64,000 nt of DNA from Siphonodentalium dalli (lineage: Eukaryota > Mollusca > Scaphopoda > Gadilida > Siphonodentaliidae): the NCBI GenBank assembly GCA_032622095.1, contig CP136068.1, positions 137,277,989-137,341,988 of the forward strand, given 5' to 3'. The first letter of the stretch is position 1. Each line of letters starts with the position of its first letter. The notes under the pieces are model-generated. The model was given only the letters and a program-made list of their open reading frames with translations. It had not been told where the DNA came from and ran no database searches. Below, piece by piece: positions 1 through 9,825 of the stretch. Both the position numbers and the translations under genes were made by a program.

Positions 1-1357
1 TATAACTGCATCCTCCCTGACACAGGCTGCATATAAAAAGTTTATCAATGTCTACTTAATGAGAGTATACAGTTCTGTCAAAATCGGGTGAAACAATTTG
101 GTCTATAAATACCGCAGTATGACACGTTTAAGATGGACCAAAACAATAAACACAATTCCACCCAAAGATAGTTACATTTTAATTGAAAAAATAGTCCAAA
201 CATGAAAAGTTTATTTTTGCCGATATTTATGTCAAGTTTTTGAGAGAAAAGTCCAATATTTTTGATGATGTCAGTGGTGACAATAGTAACAATTAACCAT
301 GGTACATCAGACATGTTAGTATTCAATGTATAGAAGGCAGAATAGCCAATTTTGTACATCATCCACAACTTGTAATCGATTGCAGGACATGCTGGGGCAA
401 TATTTACCATTTTCCATATTTTGGTGGCCATTTTGGCGCCATTTTGAGCCAAAGTAAAAAAATTGGGTCCATTGAGTTGGAATATTCATAGGTAATCATG
501 TGTATCACTTAAAGTAACATTGCAAAGTTATGTTCATTTCTTGTTAAAATATGACTAGAATCCCAATTGTGATGTTTTTGTGTGAAATTTTATACCGCAT
601 TCTGTAAATTCGTATCTTTGAGGGAACGGAAGGGGTTAGGATCCCAAAAAGTGCATATTGAATTGCCCCAATGATCAGTTAATATACAAAATACAAAATA
701 AAGTCACATTACTCAACCAGTTCCAAACAGCATGAATCGATCTAGAAGATATTTGTAAAAAAAAGTAATATTTTCAACTTCCGGCGGCCATTTTGGTGGC
801 CATCTTGGATGGTGAGTTTCAATTTTGCCCCAAGAAATGACATTATGTCTTACCTTCACGAAAATATATACATTTGTATACATTTTACAAGATATTTACC
901 GCTATAATTTGCATAAAACGGACTTAGAGTCTGGTCTGAAAAACAGCGGCCATGATGGACGCCATTTTGTCTGGTGTCTATATGGCCACTTTTTTTTCTT
1001 GTTAACATTGCTTAAAAGTTGAAGGACATAATAAGGAACAAAATGAGTGGGGAGAAGTCCCAACCGGTGCAAGGGTACCGATATTAGCTCCCGGAATACT
1101 AGTAGATAGTACTATGACGTCGCCGGAAAATTCTTCTATTTTCGGTCGTCAGGTAGGTCAATAAAAACATGTTTTTCGCCAATTAAGCTACAAATTCACC
1201 ACTGCTATCATGGATTTTCGTAATCTACATATATTTTAGTGCAAAATTAGACTGGATAGCACTTGTCCGTCAAAATGAGCAACATTTGTTATTTCTTGGG
1301 GTCGATCTCCTGGACTATCAGTGCGATCTTCTAATTGTTTCTGTCAAATTCCACGCA
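1..1357. other. Intergenic DNA with dispersed GCCATCTTGG-type repeat
   Basis: No supportable gene. The stretch is AT-rich and carries several copies of a short motif reading GGCCATTTTGG, GGCCATCTTGG or its complement (about 420-445, 780-812 and 945-965). The same motif recurs near 3610 and 35190, so I read it as part of an old dispersed repeat. The open frames here are repeat translations rich in Met-Ala-Ala/Lys and are not annotated. Confidence 0.5.
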
Positions 1358-1899
1358 TTAACCCTTTAACCAACAGAACGGCCCTGTGCCAATGCATTCT
1401 CTTATATATGCGAGTCGACCATAGGTCGCCTCGCATATATAAGAGAATGCATTGGCTTAACACATTAAAAATTATAAAATTGTTAAAGATTGTAAGAAAA
1501 AATGGTAAAAAGTGTTAAAAAAAGATTTTGTTTAGGCCAATGCATTCTCTTATATATGCGAGGCGACCTATGGTCGACTCGCATATATAAGAGAATGCAT
1601 TGGCACAGGGTATAACTGTAACTATCACAATGTGGTCAAGGAGCCGGTTCCAATGATATCCATATTTGTATGGTTTTATTGAGACAGACCCAAGATATTT
1701 GAGGCTGTTGAAGCTTTATTTGGCCGGTTTTGGCCGGTTTGTTGGGTAAAGGGTTAACATCAATTCACTGAGGATTCCATTTGTATCGGTTGATGGCGTG
1801 GTAAATCCACTTTCCGGTTTGAAATTGTTTCTTGCAAGTCACTTCCGTTCGTGCGATTTTCTGATTGTTTCTGTCATATTCTACGCATTAATATCAATT
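1321..1899 (+). repeat. Short direct duplication, one copy split by MITE copy 1
   Basis: The sequence at 1321-1361, ending ...CACGCATTAA, recurs at 1851-1891, ending ...TACGCATTAA. After the MITE the first copy continues CATCAATT; the second continues directly TATCAATT. The second copy is therefore a paralogous empty site with a single TTAA, showing that the MITE inserted into TTAA and duplicated it. Confidence 0.8.
1358..1757 (+). mobile_element. piggyBac-like TTAA MITE, copy 1
   Basis: Non-autonomous element of about 392 bp flanked on both sides by TTAA (1358-1361 and 1754-1757). The left end begins CCCTTTAACCAACAGAACGG and the right end finishes in TGTTGGGTAAAGGG, so the terminal inverted repeats are about 14 bp. 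Inside are two 67-bp palindromes, 1389-1455 and 1537-1603, which are reverse complements of each other. Each has 26-bp arms (CCAATGCATTC... to ...GAATGCATTGG) around a short loop. An AT-rich spacer separates them. The right third carries a conserved tail ending in repeated TGGCCGGTTT. TTAA duplication with CCC ends is typical of piggyBac elements; Kolobok also uses TTAA. No coding capacity. Confidence 0.9.
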
Positions 1900-1940
1900 A
1901 AACCCGCAATATATATATTAGTTTAGAGTGGCGAATAATT

Positions 1941-2000
1941 ATCTCAATGGGTTTAGTCGGGTACAGTTATATCTCAATGTGTTTAGTCGGGTACAGTTGT
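1941..2000 (+). repeat. Two-copy 30-bp tandem repeat
   Basis: Two consecutive 30-bp units beginning ATCTCAATGG and ATCTCAATGT, each containing GTTTAGTCGGGTACAGTT. Only two units are present; nothing suggests a function. Confidence 0.85.
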
Positions 2001-2104
2001 ACTTGAATTCACGCACGAGGAGCTGACCAATTTCGCGTCCAATTCAGTGGTTGTATCTGCGGTGAAACAACGAGTTATTGATCATGATAGCTCGCGTAGG
2101 ATTG

Positions 2105-2450
2105 AGTGGTATGTGATAATATTGCTATGGATGAAGATTATGTTTGCTGCCAAGAAGAAGAATATTGTAGAAAGCTAATACCTGATGGTCAGTCACGTGT
2201 TACAAGTAATCCCATTTAGAAAAGAAGTTGTTTGGACCCTGATGTTTTGGTAGTCAAATGGTTACAGATCATGCTTATGTGATAAAGAAGATTCATCAAA
2301 GATATACAGATCCCGATAACATCTACACATGGTTCAAGACAGCTGCATAGGGTTGTAATGACTAATTTCACTGAATCCTTCTAGGTCGTCTTTTGGATGC
2401 TGCTGTTAATTTCTCATTTCGAGGACAACATGGTACATGTACTACTAGTA
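2105..2450 (+). pseudogene. Possible relic of a cysteine-cysteine (P2X C-terminal-like) domain gene
   Basis: Read with frame changes, this stretch gives Asp-Glu-Asp-Tyr-Val-Cys-Cys-Gln-Glu, then about 20 residues later Ser-Cys-Leu-Asp-Pro-Asp-Val-Leu. This resembles the CC-x-E ... CLD-x-x-VL pattern of the cytoplasmic P2X C-terminal-like domain found in many invertebrate proteins. In-frame stops and frame changes break it, and no long open frame exists, so if real it is a decayed copy. The match is short and from memory; chance similarity cannot be excluded. Confidence 0.25.
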
Positions 2451-3290
2451 CTAAAGTAAATTATTTATATTTCCGGATTTCGCCTTATAATCTCCTTCAA
2501 TGTTTTTCGAGCTCATGCATTCAGTTACCTCGGGTGCACATTTGTTAGGAATGCTTGTAAGAATAAATAAACAACTGCAACAAAAAATATTTGATCTAAC
2601 TTAACAATGGTAACACTCCACAGTTTCGAATGATCAGTAGGGTTAATTTATAAGTATACAGTGCGAGTGATTTCTTGCACCATTCATGTTGTAGGTGTAT
2701 TAAAACAAGGTTGGAAATGTGTAATTTTAGGTGTCACTCACGTTTGAAAAAAATAAGCGCAAGTGACCTTGACCCCACCCGTATTCAGCAGTAGCGTTTT
2801 CTGCGAAACAAATTTATTAGCAACCCAAATTTGTCTTCTGTATTACAATATGATTTTATAGAATTGCCAACGGAGAAAGTTTGAAATGTTTTCATATATT
2901 GATGTTGGAAGACAAGAGGTCTTTGAAACAACATAGGTGAACATACCCGACAAATTCTATTGTGTGCCACTAGAGTCTGAAAATGCAATATTTTGGGAAT
3001 TTGATTTGCGTAAAAATCCTTATTTTCGGTAACAAAATCAAGGTCCATAACTCTTGGTACCCCAAATAAGATGGGCATTATGTCTCAAATAGCCTACTCT
3101 GTACTCATTTCAGTCATATACATATTATTTATATGGTTGGGGTTCATATTTCAGATACATTTCAATGAATCTATGCCCCCTTATTTCTTGGTCACTGTCT
3201 GGAAACTGTGCAGATTTCCATGCAGCGCATTGCCGACGTCTGCGAGACGTCTTAGTCGGAACGTCTTGGTGGCTAGAGAATGCTAACTAA
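2451..3290. other. Intergenic, nothing recognised
   Basis: AT-rich, with only short chance open frames and no repeat partner noticed elsewhere in the window. Confidence 0.4.
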
Positions 3291-3299
3291 ATTTGAGTT

Positions 3300-3880
3300 T
3301 AAATTTTTTGCAGAAGACTCAGGGGACGGTCGGAAAAAACATTCAGGCACGTATGGCATTTTTTCCCTTTCGATCATTTTTTGTACCCACCCACCCCCAC
3401 CGCCAAATTTTTTTCCGTTTTCGGCAGTTTTTTCCGACCATTTTTTGACACCCACCCCCCCCCCTTTTAACACTAAAACAGAGATTTGCGGGGAGAAATT
3501 CACTGTAAACAGCTGTATATGTATTTCTGTGCATACTATTTATCATGGATGTTAACATGGACATGTAAATAGGAATGAGTCATTTTGAGGTCATTCGGCC
3601 AAAAAAACATGGCTGCCACGGCCATCTTGGATTTCAAAATTTGCAACAAAATACAACACGATAACTGCCTGCAGTCAGTTTACAGTTAGAATTACATTAT
3701 TTCTCTCATTCAAAGTGGGTTTGAAGCCCAACTCATTGCCAAAACACTCAAAAACAAGCAGGAATATTTTTTTTAGTTGCGGAAAAAAATTGCTTGTTGG
3801 TGGCTTTGACCACCCACCCACCCCGGCATACGTGCCGGAATATTTTTTTTCACCCCCCCCCCCCTGGAAGACTGGATTAT
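3300..3880. repeat. Low-complexity repeat with poly-C and poly-T tracts
   Basis: Two related blocks (about 3310-3475 and 3765-3865) combine CGGAAAAA, runs of T, CCACCCACCC and uninterrupted C runs of 9-13 bases around a GCACGTATGG/GCATACGTGCCGG core. They look like copies of one dispersed repeat. The overlapping open frames on both strands (Pro-rich or Gly-rich) are translations of the tracts. Confidence 0.6.
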
Positions 3881-3899
3881 TTGAAGCCGATATGTATCT

Positions 3900-4800
3900 G
3901 GATAATTGCACTACATGCACGTACTGTCTCGTCACCCTACAATAAAACAAATTCAGCAGTTTCATGACTGGAAATGGAGCTGTATTCGGCAATAAGCAAC
4001 ACGTTGATGGTCAAGTTATTGCCATTGAATTTGAATGTATATCACGAAGCACTGACACTGTTCGAGTCCGGCAATGATTTCACCAAAACGCGAGTGAGTG
4101 CATAATCCACAACTGTCTATGAAGGACGTTGTGGTGACTGTTGTTTGTGGTCGATCAGAGATTGTAGCTTATTCTGCAAAGCTACGAAAACTCGACTTGC
4201 ATTTTGAGAACAACAAGTTAGGTGTTGGGATTCTATAATAGCTTTTATTCAGATGTCGAACTTACCAGCTACAATCAGAAGCTCTGCGTGAAAACGTTAT
4301 AACTAAACGCAACAATGAAACGGTTTAACGCAGACCATCGATCATGTCAACGCAATGAACAAACGAAACGCAGTCATCTAAACTACACTTACGACTTGCT
4401 ATCAGGTCGCAATACTGTCCAGGTGGATAGTTATACATGTACATATATATGCATAGATTACACTTGGTAGCAATGTCTCTGAGCAGCACGGCACCTTCTT
4501 TTGTACATGATGCAAATGGCTTAGTTGTGGACGATGTTCCGTTCAGAAACAGAGAGCTATTGTGAACTATAACCATACACGGAACAAACGTGGTCGTGTG
4601 AACTTTTTTGTCAAGAACGGATCTTCGTTGAGGGGAGGTCGAGGGACAAATATTGCGTTGGCATTTTCATGCAAGTCTCTTTTGCTGAATTTACAGTATT
4701 CCAGGGTGTGAACCGATACACTATTGCAAAGGGGTATTTACCTGGCGGTCCACCAAATAGGTAGACATACGCTTCAATAGTTAACTTTTTTGTCAAATGC
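3900..4800. other. Intergenic, nothing recognised
   Basis: No gene-like frame or repeat partner was seen in this stretch; the short frames on the minus strand lack recognisable domains. Confidence 0.35.
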
Positions 4801-5376
4801 TGTATCCTAGAAAACTATTCTGAAAAATAAGTTTTAGTGACAATTGATTATTCACATGCACAATGCACCTACATGTAGTCGACAGGCCAGACACATGTAA
4901 TGACTGTTCAATAATACACCTTCTCTGGTTCCAGGAAAAGGCTTTTGCCCCTGTGATTTTCAATGAAATGCCCATTCACAATTGATTAATAACTGGACCT
5001 CCATCTCAACAAACGACACCCGATACCCGTGTCATAAAGCGACCAGTCCAAGGCAACTGTGATCCCAATCGATAATCGCGAATGTAGGCGTAAATATTCT
5101 TATGTACCAATGACAGAGCCAGTATCTTAGAGTTATACTTATGTGGTGCTTCATTCGTCTGTGAAATTGGATTTAAGCCGGTACAGCTACGTATACATCT
5201 AAGAAGGTAGTGGGTAATATTTCATTCACTTTCGAGTCTGTTGTGATAATTGCCATGCTTAACATTAAATTTCATTTTCAATTTTTGATGGCAGTGGTCT
5301 GTAATTCTACACCAACGTAGCGCCTTCTTGAGCAAGGCAACTGGAATATAGGGTCTCATTCACATTGGACAAGGTG
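4801..5376 (+). repeat. Duplicated 5' flank of the GPCR unit
   Basis: Blocks here align by eye with the region upstream of the second receptor (22250-22850) and partly the third (41385-42440). Shared elements include TGTATCCTAGAAAA/GTATTCCAGAAAA, TTCACATGCACA, TGTTCAATAA and AACAAACGACACCC, in the same order. The block immediately before the start codon, including ACGTAGCGCCTTCTTG, is shared with the third gene. The duplicated unit therefore included at least 0.5 kb of upstream DNA, which probably holds the promoter. No promoter element was identified with confidence. Confidence 0.6.
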
Positions 5377-6438
5377 ATGGCGAATGATTCATACAACTTT
5401 GAACCTGAATCGCCGGTTGTGATGGTTGCAATGCCAACGATTGGGACTATTATAACGTTAATGAATGGTGGCGTTCTTGCAATTTTGCTCACGGACCGAG
5501 AACTGAGACGACACATGTTCAGCGCTATTCTGCTCAGCCTCAGCGCGTGTGATCTTCTTGTCGGATTGTCGTTATTGCTCTATTCATTGGTGTCGCAAGT
5601 CGGCATGTTGAGAAACTTGATATCGTGTGTGAGTTCGCTTTTCTTTATGATGTCGACTATGTGCCTATCGAACGCCCAGATACTTTACATTTGCGTCGTA
5701 CGCGTCATAGCAGTAAAGCACCCACACTCATTTCGCTCCATATTCTCCTTGAAAAGACACTGCATATATACTGCAGTTCTCAGTTTAACAATATTCGTTA
5801 TATTCGGCATACCCGCTGCATTGTGGGATAGAAATCCGGAAGAAATTGAAGTTAAATGTGCTACATACACTGCATTCAAACCCGCCGATGGCTGGTTAAT
5901 GCTGACGGCAATCGTTATGATATCTCCGTATATTGCCACCATTGTGTGTTACGTACACCTGATTATAATATTACGAGGACGCATATCGTCACAATCAGCG
6001 CCATCTAACGGCAACGATCTGGCTATTGTAAGCACAGGCAATCAAGGCGTGCGTGTAATAACTAACTCGCTTCTAATCACATCTCAAAGTGCAGAACAGA
6101 GCCGGACGGAATCCACAACAGCGGACCACCCTTCGGGTCAAGGGGATCGCGACAGGGCAGATCATGTGCGAACCGAATCAAGACGCGACAGGTTTGGAGA
6201 AACTGTGAAAACTCTTGGAGTAATCATCGGAGTGATGAGTATTCTTGTTGTACCGACCTCTCTGACCCTTTTAGTCGAGGGGATGGTGGCCTCAGTGAGC
6301 TTATCACTGTCTTTCCGTGCAGCAATGGGTGCAGTGACGTCTCTCAATTCGTTGCTGAACCCATTGGTTTACCCTTTAACGATGAAAAAGTTTCAAGCTG
6401 CTCTGAGGAGACGCTTCAAATGCGGAACTAGAAACTAA
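5377..6438 (+). CDS. Rhodopsin-like (class A) GPCR 1, orphan
   Basis: Intronless 353-residue seven-helix receptor, expected in the plasma membrane coupling an unknown ligand to G proteins. Start taken at the ATG of MANDSYNF; the frame is open further upstream but without another ATG. Visible landmarks: N-glycosylation sequon NDS at 3-5; TM1 with Asn30 (N1.50); TM2 with Asp59 (CDLLVG); Cys84 and Cys161 positioned for the TM3-ECL2 disulfide; TM5 with Pro184; a Ser/Thr/Arg-rich third loop (about 200-275); TM6 with Pro293; TM7 ending NPLVY (328-332); and a basic helix 8, KKFQAALRRRFKC. The usual DRY at the end of TM3 reads Val-Arg-Val (108-110), and the TM6 CWxP motif reads LVVP. The ligand is unknown. 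Two close paralogues and one broken copy follow in the same orientation. Confidence 0.95.
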   Translation: MANDSYNFEPESPVVMVAMPTIGTIITLMNGGVLAILLTDRELRRHMFSAILLSLSACDLLVGLSLLLYSLVSQVGMLRNLISCVSSLFFMMSTMCLSNAQILYICVVRVIAVKHPHSFRSIFSLKRHCIYTAVLSLTIFVIFGIPAALWDRNPEEIEVKCATYTAFKPADGWLMLTAIVMISPYIATIVCYVHLIIILRGRISSQSAPSNGNDLAIVSTGNQGVRVITNSLLITSQSAEQSRTESTTADHPSGQGDRDRADHVRTESRRDRFGETVKTLGVIIGVMSILVVPTSLTLLVEGMVASVSLSLSFRAAMGAVTSLNSLLNPLVYPLTMKKFQAALRRRFKCGTRN

Positions 6439-6620
6439 GGAAGTGCGGAAATTGCTCTTACGGTATCGGTGTACATGGCAAAGTTTTCAAAAAAGTAAAT
6501 ATTCCATTAACAGAGCTATATCGTCGAACAATTGGATTCATTGAACAAGTTATAGCACTTAGTGAATGGATTGGTTTATTTTGCCAGCCAAGTTACCGCT
6601 TGTGAATTTTGGTATACTGT

Positions 6621-6762
6621 TGTAAAACTCTTGGTAATATTATCGCCAATATTCAAATCAAGATATGAATGGTGAATACTCTTGATGAGTAATCATTGGA
6701 ATTATGAGACATCTAGTTCCAGGCTGCACTGACGCGACACTTCAGATGTGGAACAATAGATA
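6621..6762 (+). pseudogene. Decayed 3' fragment of a GPCR gene, downstream of GPCR 1
   Basis: About 240 bp after the GPCR 1 stop, 6676-6709 resembles the TM6 start of the receptors (ACTCTTG...AGTAATCATTGGA...ATGAG). After an internal deletion, 6717-6759 resembles the helix 8 tail: it reads Phe-Gln-Ala-Ala-Leu-Thr-Arg-His-Phe-Arg-Cys-Gly-Thr, close to the end of GPCR 1. Stops and deletions show it is not functional. Matching fragments lie after GPCR 2 and GPCR 3. Confidence 0.75.
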
Positions 6763-6769
6763 AATCAAG

Positions 6770-7860
6770 CCAGTGGATGGTGTTCTTGGGATTATGATGA
6801 TGTGTCCTGTCGACGAAGCTTGTTCTTATCGTGTTACTAGCAGGGTTACCCGGATTTGCACAGGTTAAAGTAATGTGGATATTTGGTGGGAATAGAGAAT
6901 ACTCTTGCTCTCAAAGTGTTGCACGTATTCTCATAAATTGTATATCCAAATGGCATCACAAAACATGATGGTTACACATGGAATATAAGTAGTGGCCCAC
7001 CTTGTCAGGTCGGAGCGATTATCATTTTGTTTATCGCGTTTAATCCGTCCCACCAATAAAGAAGTATTTATTTATTTACAACTGCGTATACTTCAGACGT
7101 TATAGCATGAAACATGAACATCATACACATATTAGTTCGAAAAAATAAAAGACGACAATTGTGTTTTACATAGAGATGTATCAATCAAACAATCAATCAA
7201 TCAATCAATCTAGTTTATCATATCTTCGTGAAGATACAGATGTTTTAAAGATATGCCCGTGTGCTCCTCTGTTCTGGTGCTATATACTGCCTAATCATTT
7301 TAAGTTTAAAAGAAACGATGTTATGCATCATAGCAGCTACATGTGCCCGACACAGCGAGAGTTTGAGTGTTTTATGTTAGGCGATGAGTCTGCTCTAAAA
7401 AAAATGGAAGAAATCCTCTGTATCGAGCAGATATACCCTTGTCAGATGTCACTATTGGAGGATCCTGAAATGTCATGTGCTACGGACTGCGTTTTCCTTT
7501 ATCTCAGAAGTAACCATATTTGACTGCACACTGTTACCACTATTTTTGAACATGCTCTACATTTCCATATCTCTTGGCAATTGTAACTTTGTTTGTGGAA
7601 ACTATATTGAATGGGACAGACTCAATCGTGTTAGAATATATATATGAGCCATTCTAATATGCAATCCTCTGACGAATCAAGGTCCCTCAGTTTGAATGAT
7701 TATATGTCGTAAATAGATTGATATAAATATACTTTCAATGCTTTCTTCTATGTATCTGTGTTGTTAGATCATTATAGGAAATGCCCTGATTTCCATCCAC
7801 ATATAAATATGATAGTTGAGAAGATATAATTGTTCAAGTGTCTTAATTCGGTCCATTTGT
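6770..7860. other. Intergenic; (ATCA)n microsatellite only
   Basis: A short AATC/ATCA microsatellite lies at 7182-7210. A 120-codon open frame at 7161-7523 starts inside this microsatellite and shows no recognisable domain; I do not call it a gene. Confidence 0.4.
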
Positions 7861-7864
7861 CGAG

Positions 7865-9345
7865 ATTGTAAAATTGGAATGCCATAAACTCCTTAGAACG
7901 ACATGGAGATGGCATGGAGATGACTATATATAACTCTGTTGAAAATCGGCGAATTGAACAATCTTAGTGAATCTCCTCTCGCCATCCATGACCCAAACGA
8001 CCCCAAATGTGATTTGATTCATCATATCATCACAGAAGAACGTGCATGAATTTGGTGGAATTAGTGCTAAATATATTTGTATCAACTTTGGTCCAACTCC
8101 CCTCATGCATGACTTGAACCAGGCCACTTTTGTCATATTTAAACCACGTCTATCAGACTCACGCATGTATTATATAATGGAGATGATTATATATAAGTTT
8201 GGTGGTAATCGGCAACTAAACAAATTCTTATCATAGTTATTACCCCCCCCCCCCATATCTCACCCAAAGGGCACTAATTTCGCGTCTTTAAATCACACGT
8301 TTATATTCCTCGTTTCACGGAGAAGAATAATATATCAAGTTGGTCGAAATCTGCGCTAAAATTAGCCCCTCCCCTGACACCAACAACGTCACTTTAGAAA
8401 ATTTAACCCGCACCATTATCTTACTCGTAAAAAGTTACCCATGTTAGACCGCCTTGGTGCCATCTCGATTGTAGCCTTAAAGTTAAAAAAGAACACAGAC
8501 TCTCACACTCTAGGCACCCCTGACTCGAATGGCCCCAATTTGACATCATTAAACTACACTATTAGACTCCTGATATCATGGAGATTATAATTTGTAAGTT
8601 TTGTGTTAATTCGCGACTAAACAAATTTTATCAATTTAGTGCCCACCCCACCCCCAACTCTCACCAAAGCAGCACCAATATGACGTCTTTAAAATCACAC
8701 GATTAGATTCCTCATATCATGGATAAGAATGTGTATCAATTTGGTGGAAATTGGCGCTAAAAATATTGTGTATCAATTTTGGTGCCCCTCTCCCTTTCAG
8801 TGCATCCCTGACTCGAATGACGCCACTTTTGACAGCTTTAATCCACGCCATTAGACACCTCATACCATGGGGATGAATTTGTATAAGTTTGGTGGCAATC
8901 GGCGACTGAACCAAATCTTATCAGAATTAGTACCCACCCACCGCCCCCCAAATCTCATCCCAACGACACCAATCTGGCGTCTTTAAACCACACAATAAGA
9001 TTCCTTGTATCATGGAGAAGATCTCTGAAGAATGTGCATCAATTTGGTGGAATTCGGCGCTAAAATTATTTTGATCAATTTTGGTGCCACTCTCCCCTTC
9101 CGGGCATCCCTGACGCGAACTTTTGACAAATTTAAACCACACCATTAAATTCCTCATATTATGGGGATGATTATATATAAGTTTGGTAGCAATCGGCGAC
9201 AATTATTTTTTCTGCCCTCCCCCCTGTTCTGCCCCTGACAACAGCGGCGTCACTTTAGAAAATTCTAACCCTAGCCATTATCTTTCTCGTAAAAAGTTAC
9301 CCCTATTAGACCCCTTTTGTGCCATCTAGGTAGTCCCTGTGAATT
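7865..9345. repeat. Degenerate satellite-like array
   Basis: Diverged tandem copies sharing AAGTTTGGTGGCAATCGGCGAC, a C-rich tract (CCCACCCCC), CGTCTTTAAA-CACAC, TTAGATTCCTCATATCATGG and AATTTGGTGGAAATTCGGCGCTAAA. The GGCAATCGGCGAC-type block recurs near 8200, 8597, 8887 and 9180, so spacing is irregular (about 290-400 bp). The array ends at 9357 in an ACAGACAGACAGACA microsatellite, a common tail of dispersed animal repeats. The overlapping minus-strand open frames are repeat translations. Confidence 0.75.
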
Positions 9346-9419
9346 TATATAGAACACAGACAGACAGACAGACATTCGCAAATATAGATATAAGATCAAC
9401 CGACAGCGGCACGTTATCA

Positions 9420-9825
9420 TATTTTGTACTTTCTGTTACACACTGTATGTTCTTGTGTCAAATGTCATCACGTGACGTCACATGTGATTGATCAACTATA
9501 TAGCCAAATTATGATATGTATCTTGAGCTGTTAGTACAAATGGCTCCGTATGGGGCCGGGTGGTAGAAAATGTGCACAGTCCCACTGAGAGGGATAATAG
9601 TTATGGGATGCATGCATTGGTACAGGAGTAGCTGTTGCTTTTGTGTGGCCGTAATCGCTTTAGGCATCAACCGAAGGACATGCAGGTACGGCTTAAATCA
9701 TGGTCAACATCGTTCCTACGTCGCCTCAAGATGGGTGGTTGATATAATGCGGCTCTATCATCCGGCAACATTTCCTCGTGAAAACAGGTTCATATTGGAC
9801 CTAGATATTCAAATAGAATAGAACA
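9420..9825 (+). repeat. Downstream block of GPCR duplication unit 1
   Basis: Contains AAATGTCATCACGTGACGTCACATGTGAT, then CAAATGG..CCGTATGGGGCCGGGTGGTAGAAAA..GTGC and CCCCACTGAGAGGG-like sequence. The same order of blocks recurs at about 24890-25210 after GPCR 2 and 43900-44420 after GPCR 3, showing that the duplicated segments extended several kilobases 3' of each receptor. The 83-codon frame here is not conserved in the other copies. Confidence 0.6.

Noticed and set aside
78-452. 124-codon minus-strand frame
   Set aside because: Starts with Met-Ala-Gln/Lys repeats derived from the GCCATTTTGG repeat; no domain or conservation signal.
3273-3564. Overlapping Pro-rich and Gly-rich frames
   Set aside because: Translations of poly-C/poly-T low-complexity tracts.
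5365-5376. Upstream extension of GPCR 1 (and of GPCR 2-4) to non-ATG starts
   Set aside because: The extra residues begin at TTG or GTG codons; the ATG that aligns across all four paralogues is the better start.
7161-7523. 120-codon frame starting in an ATCA microsatellite
   Set aside because: No domain, begins within simple sequence, and the equivalent region after the other receptors has no such frame.
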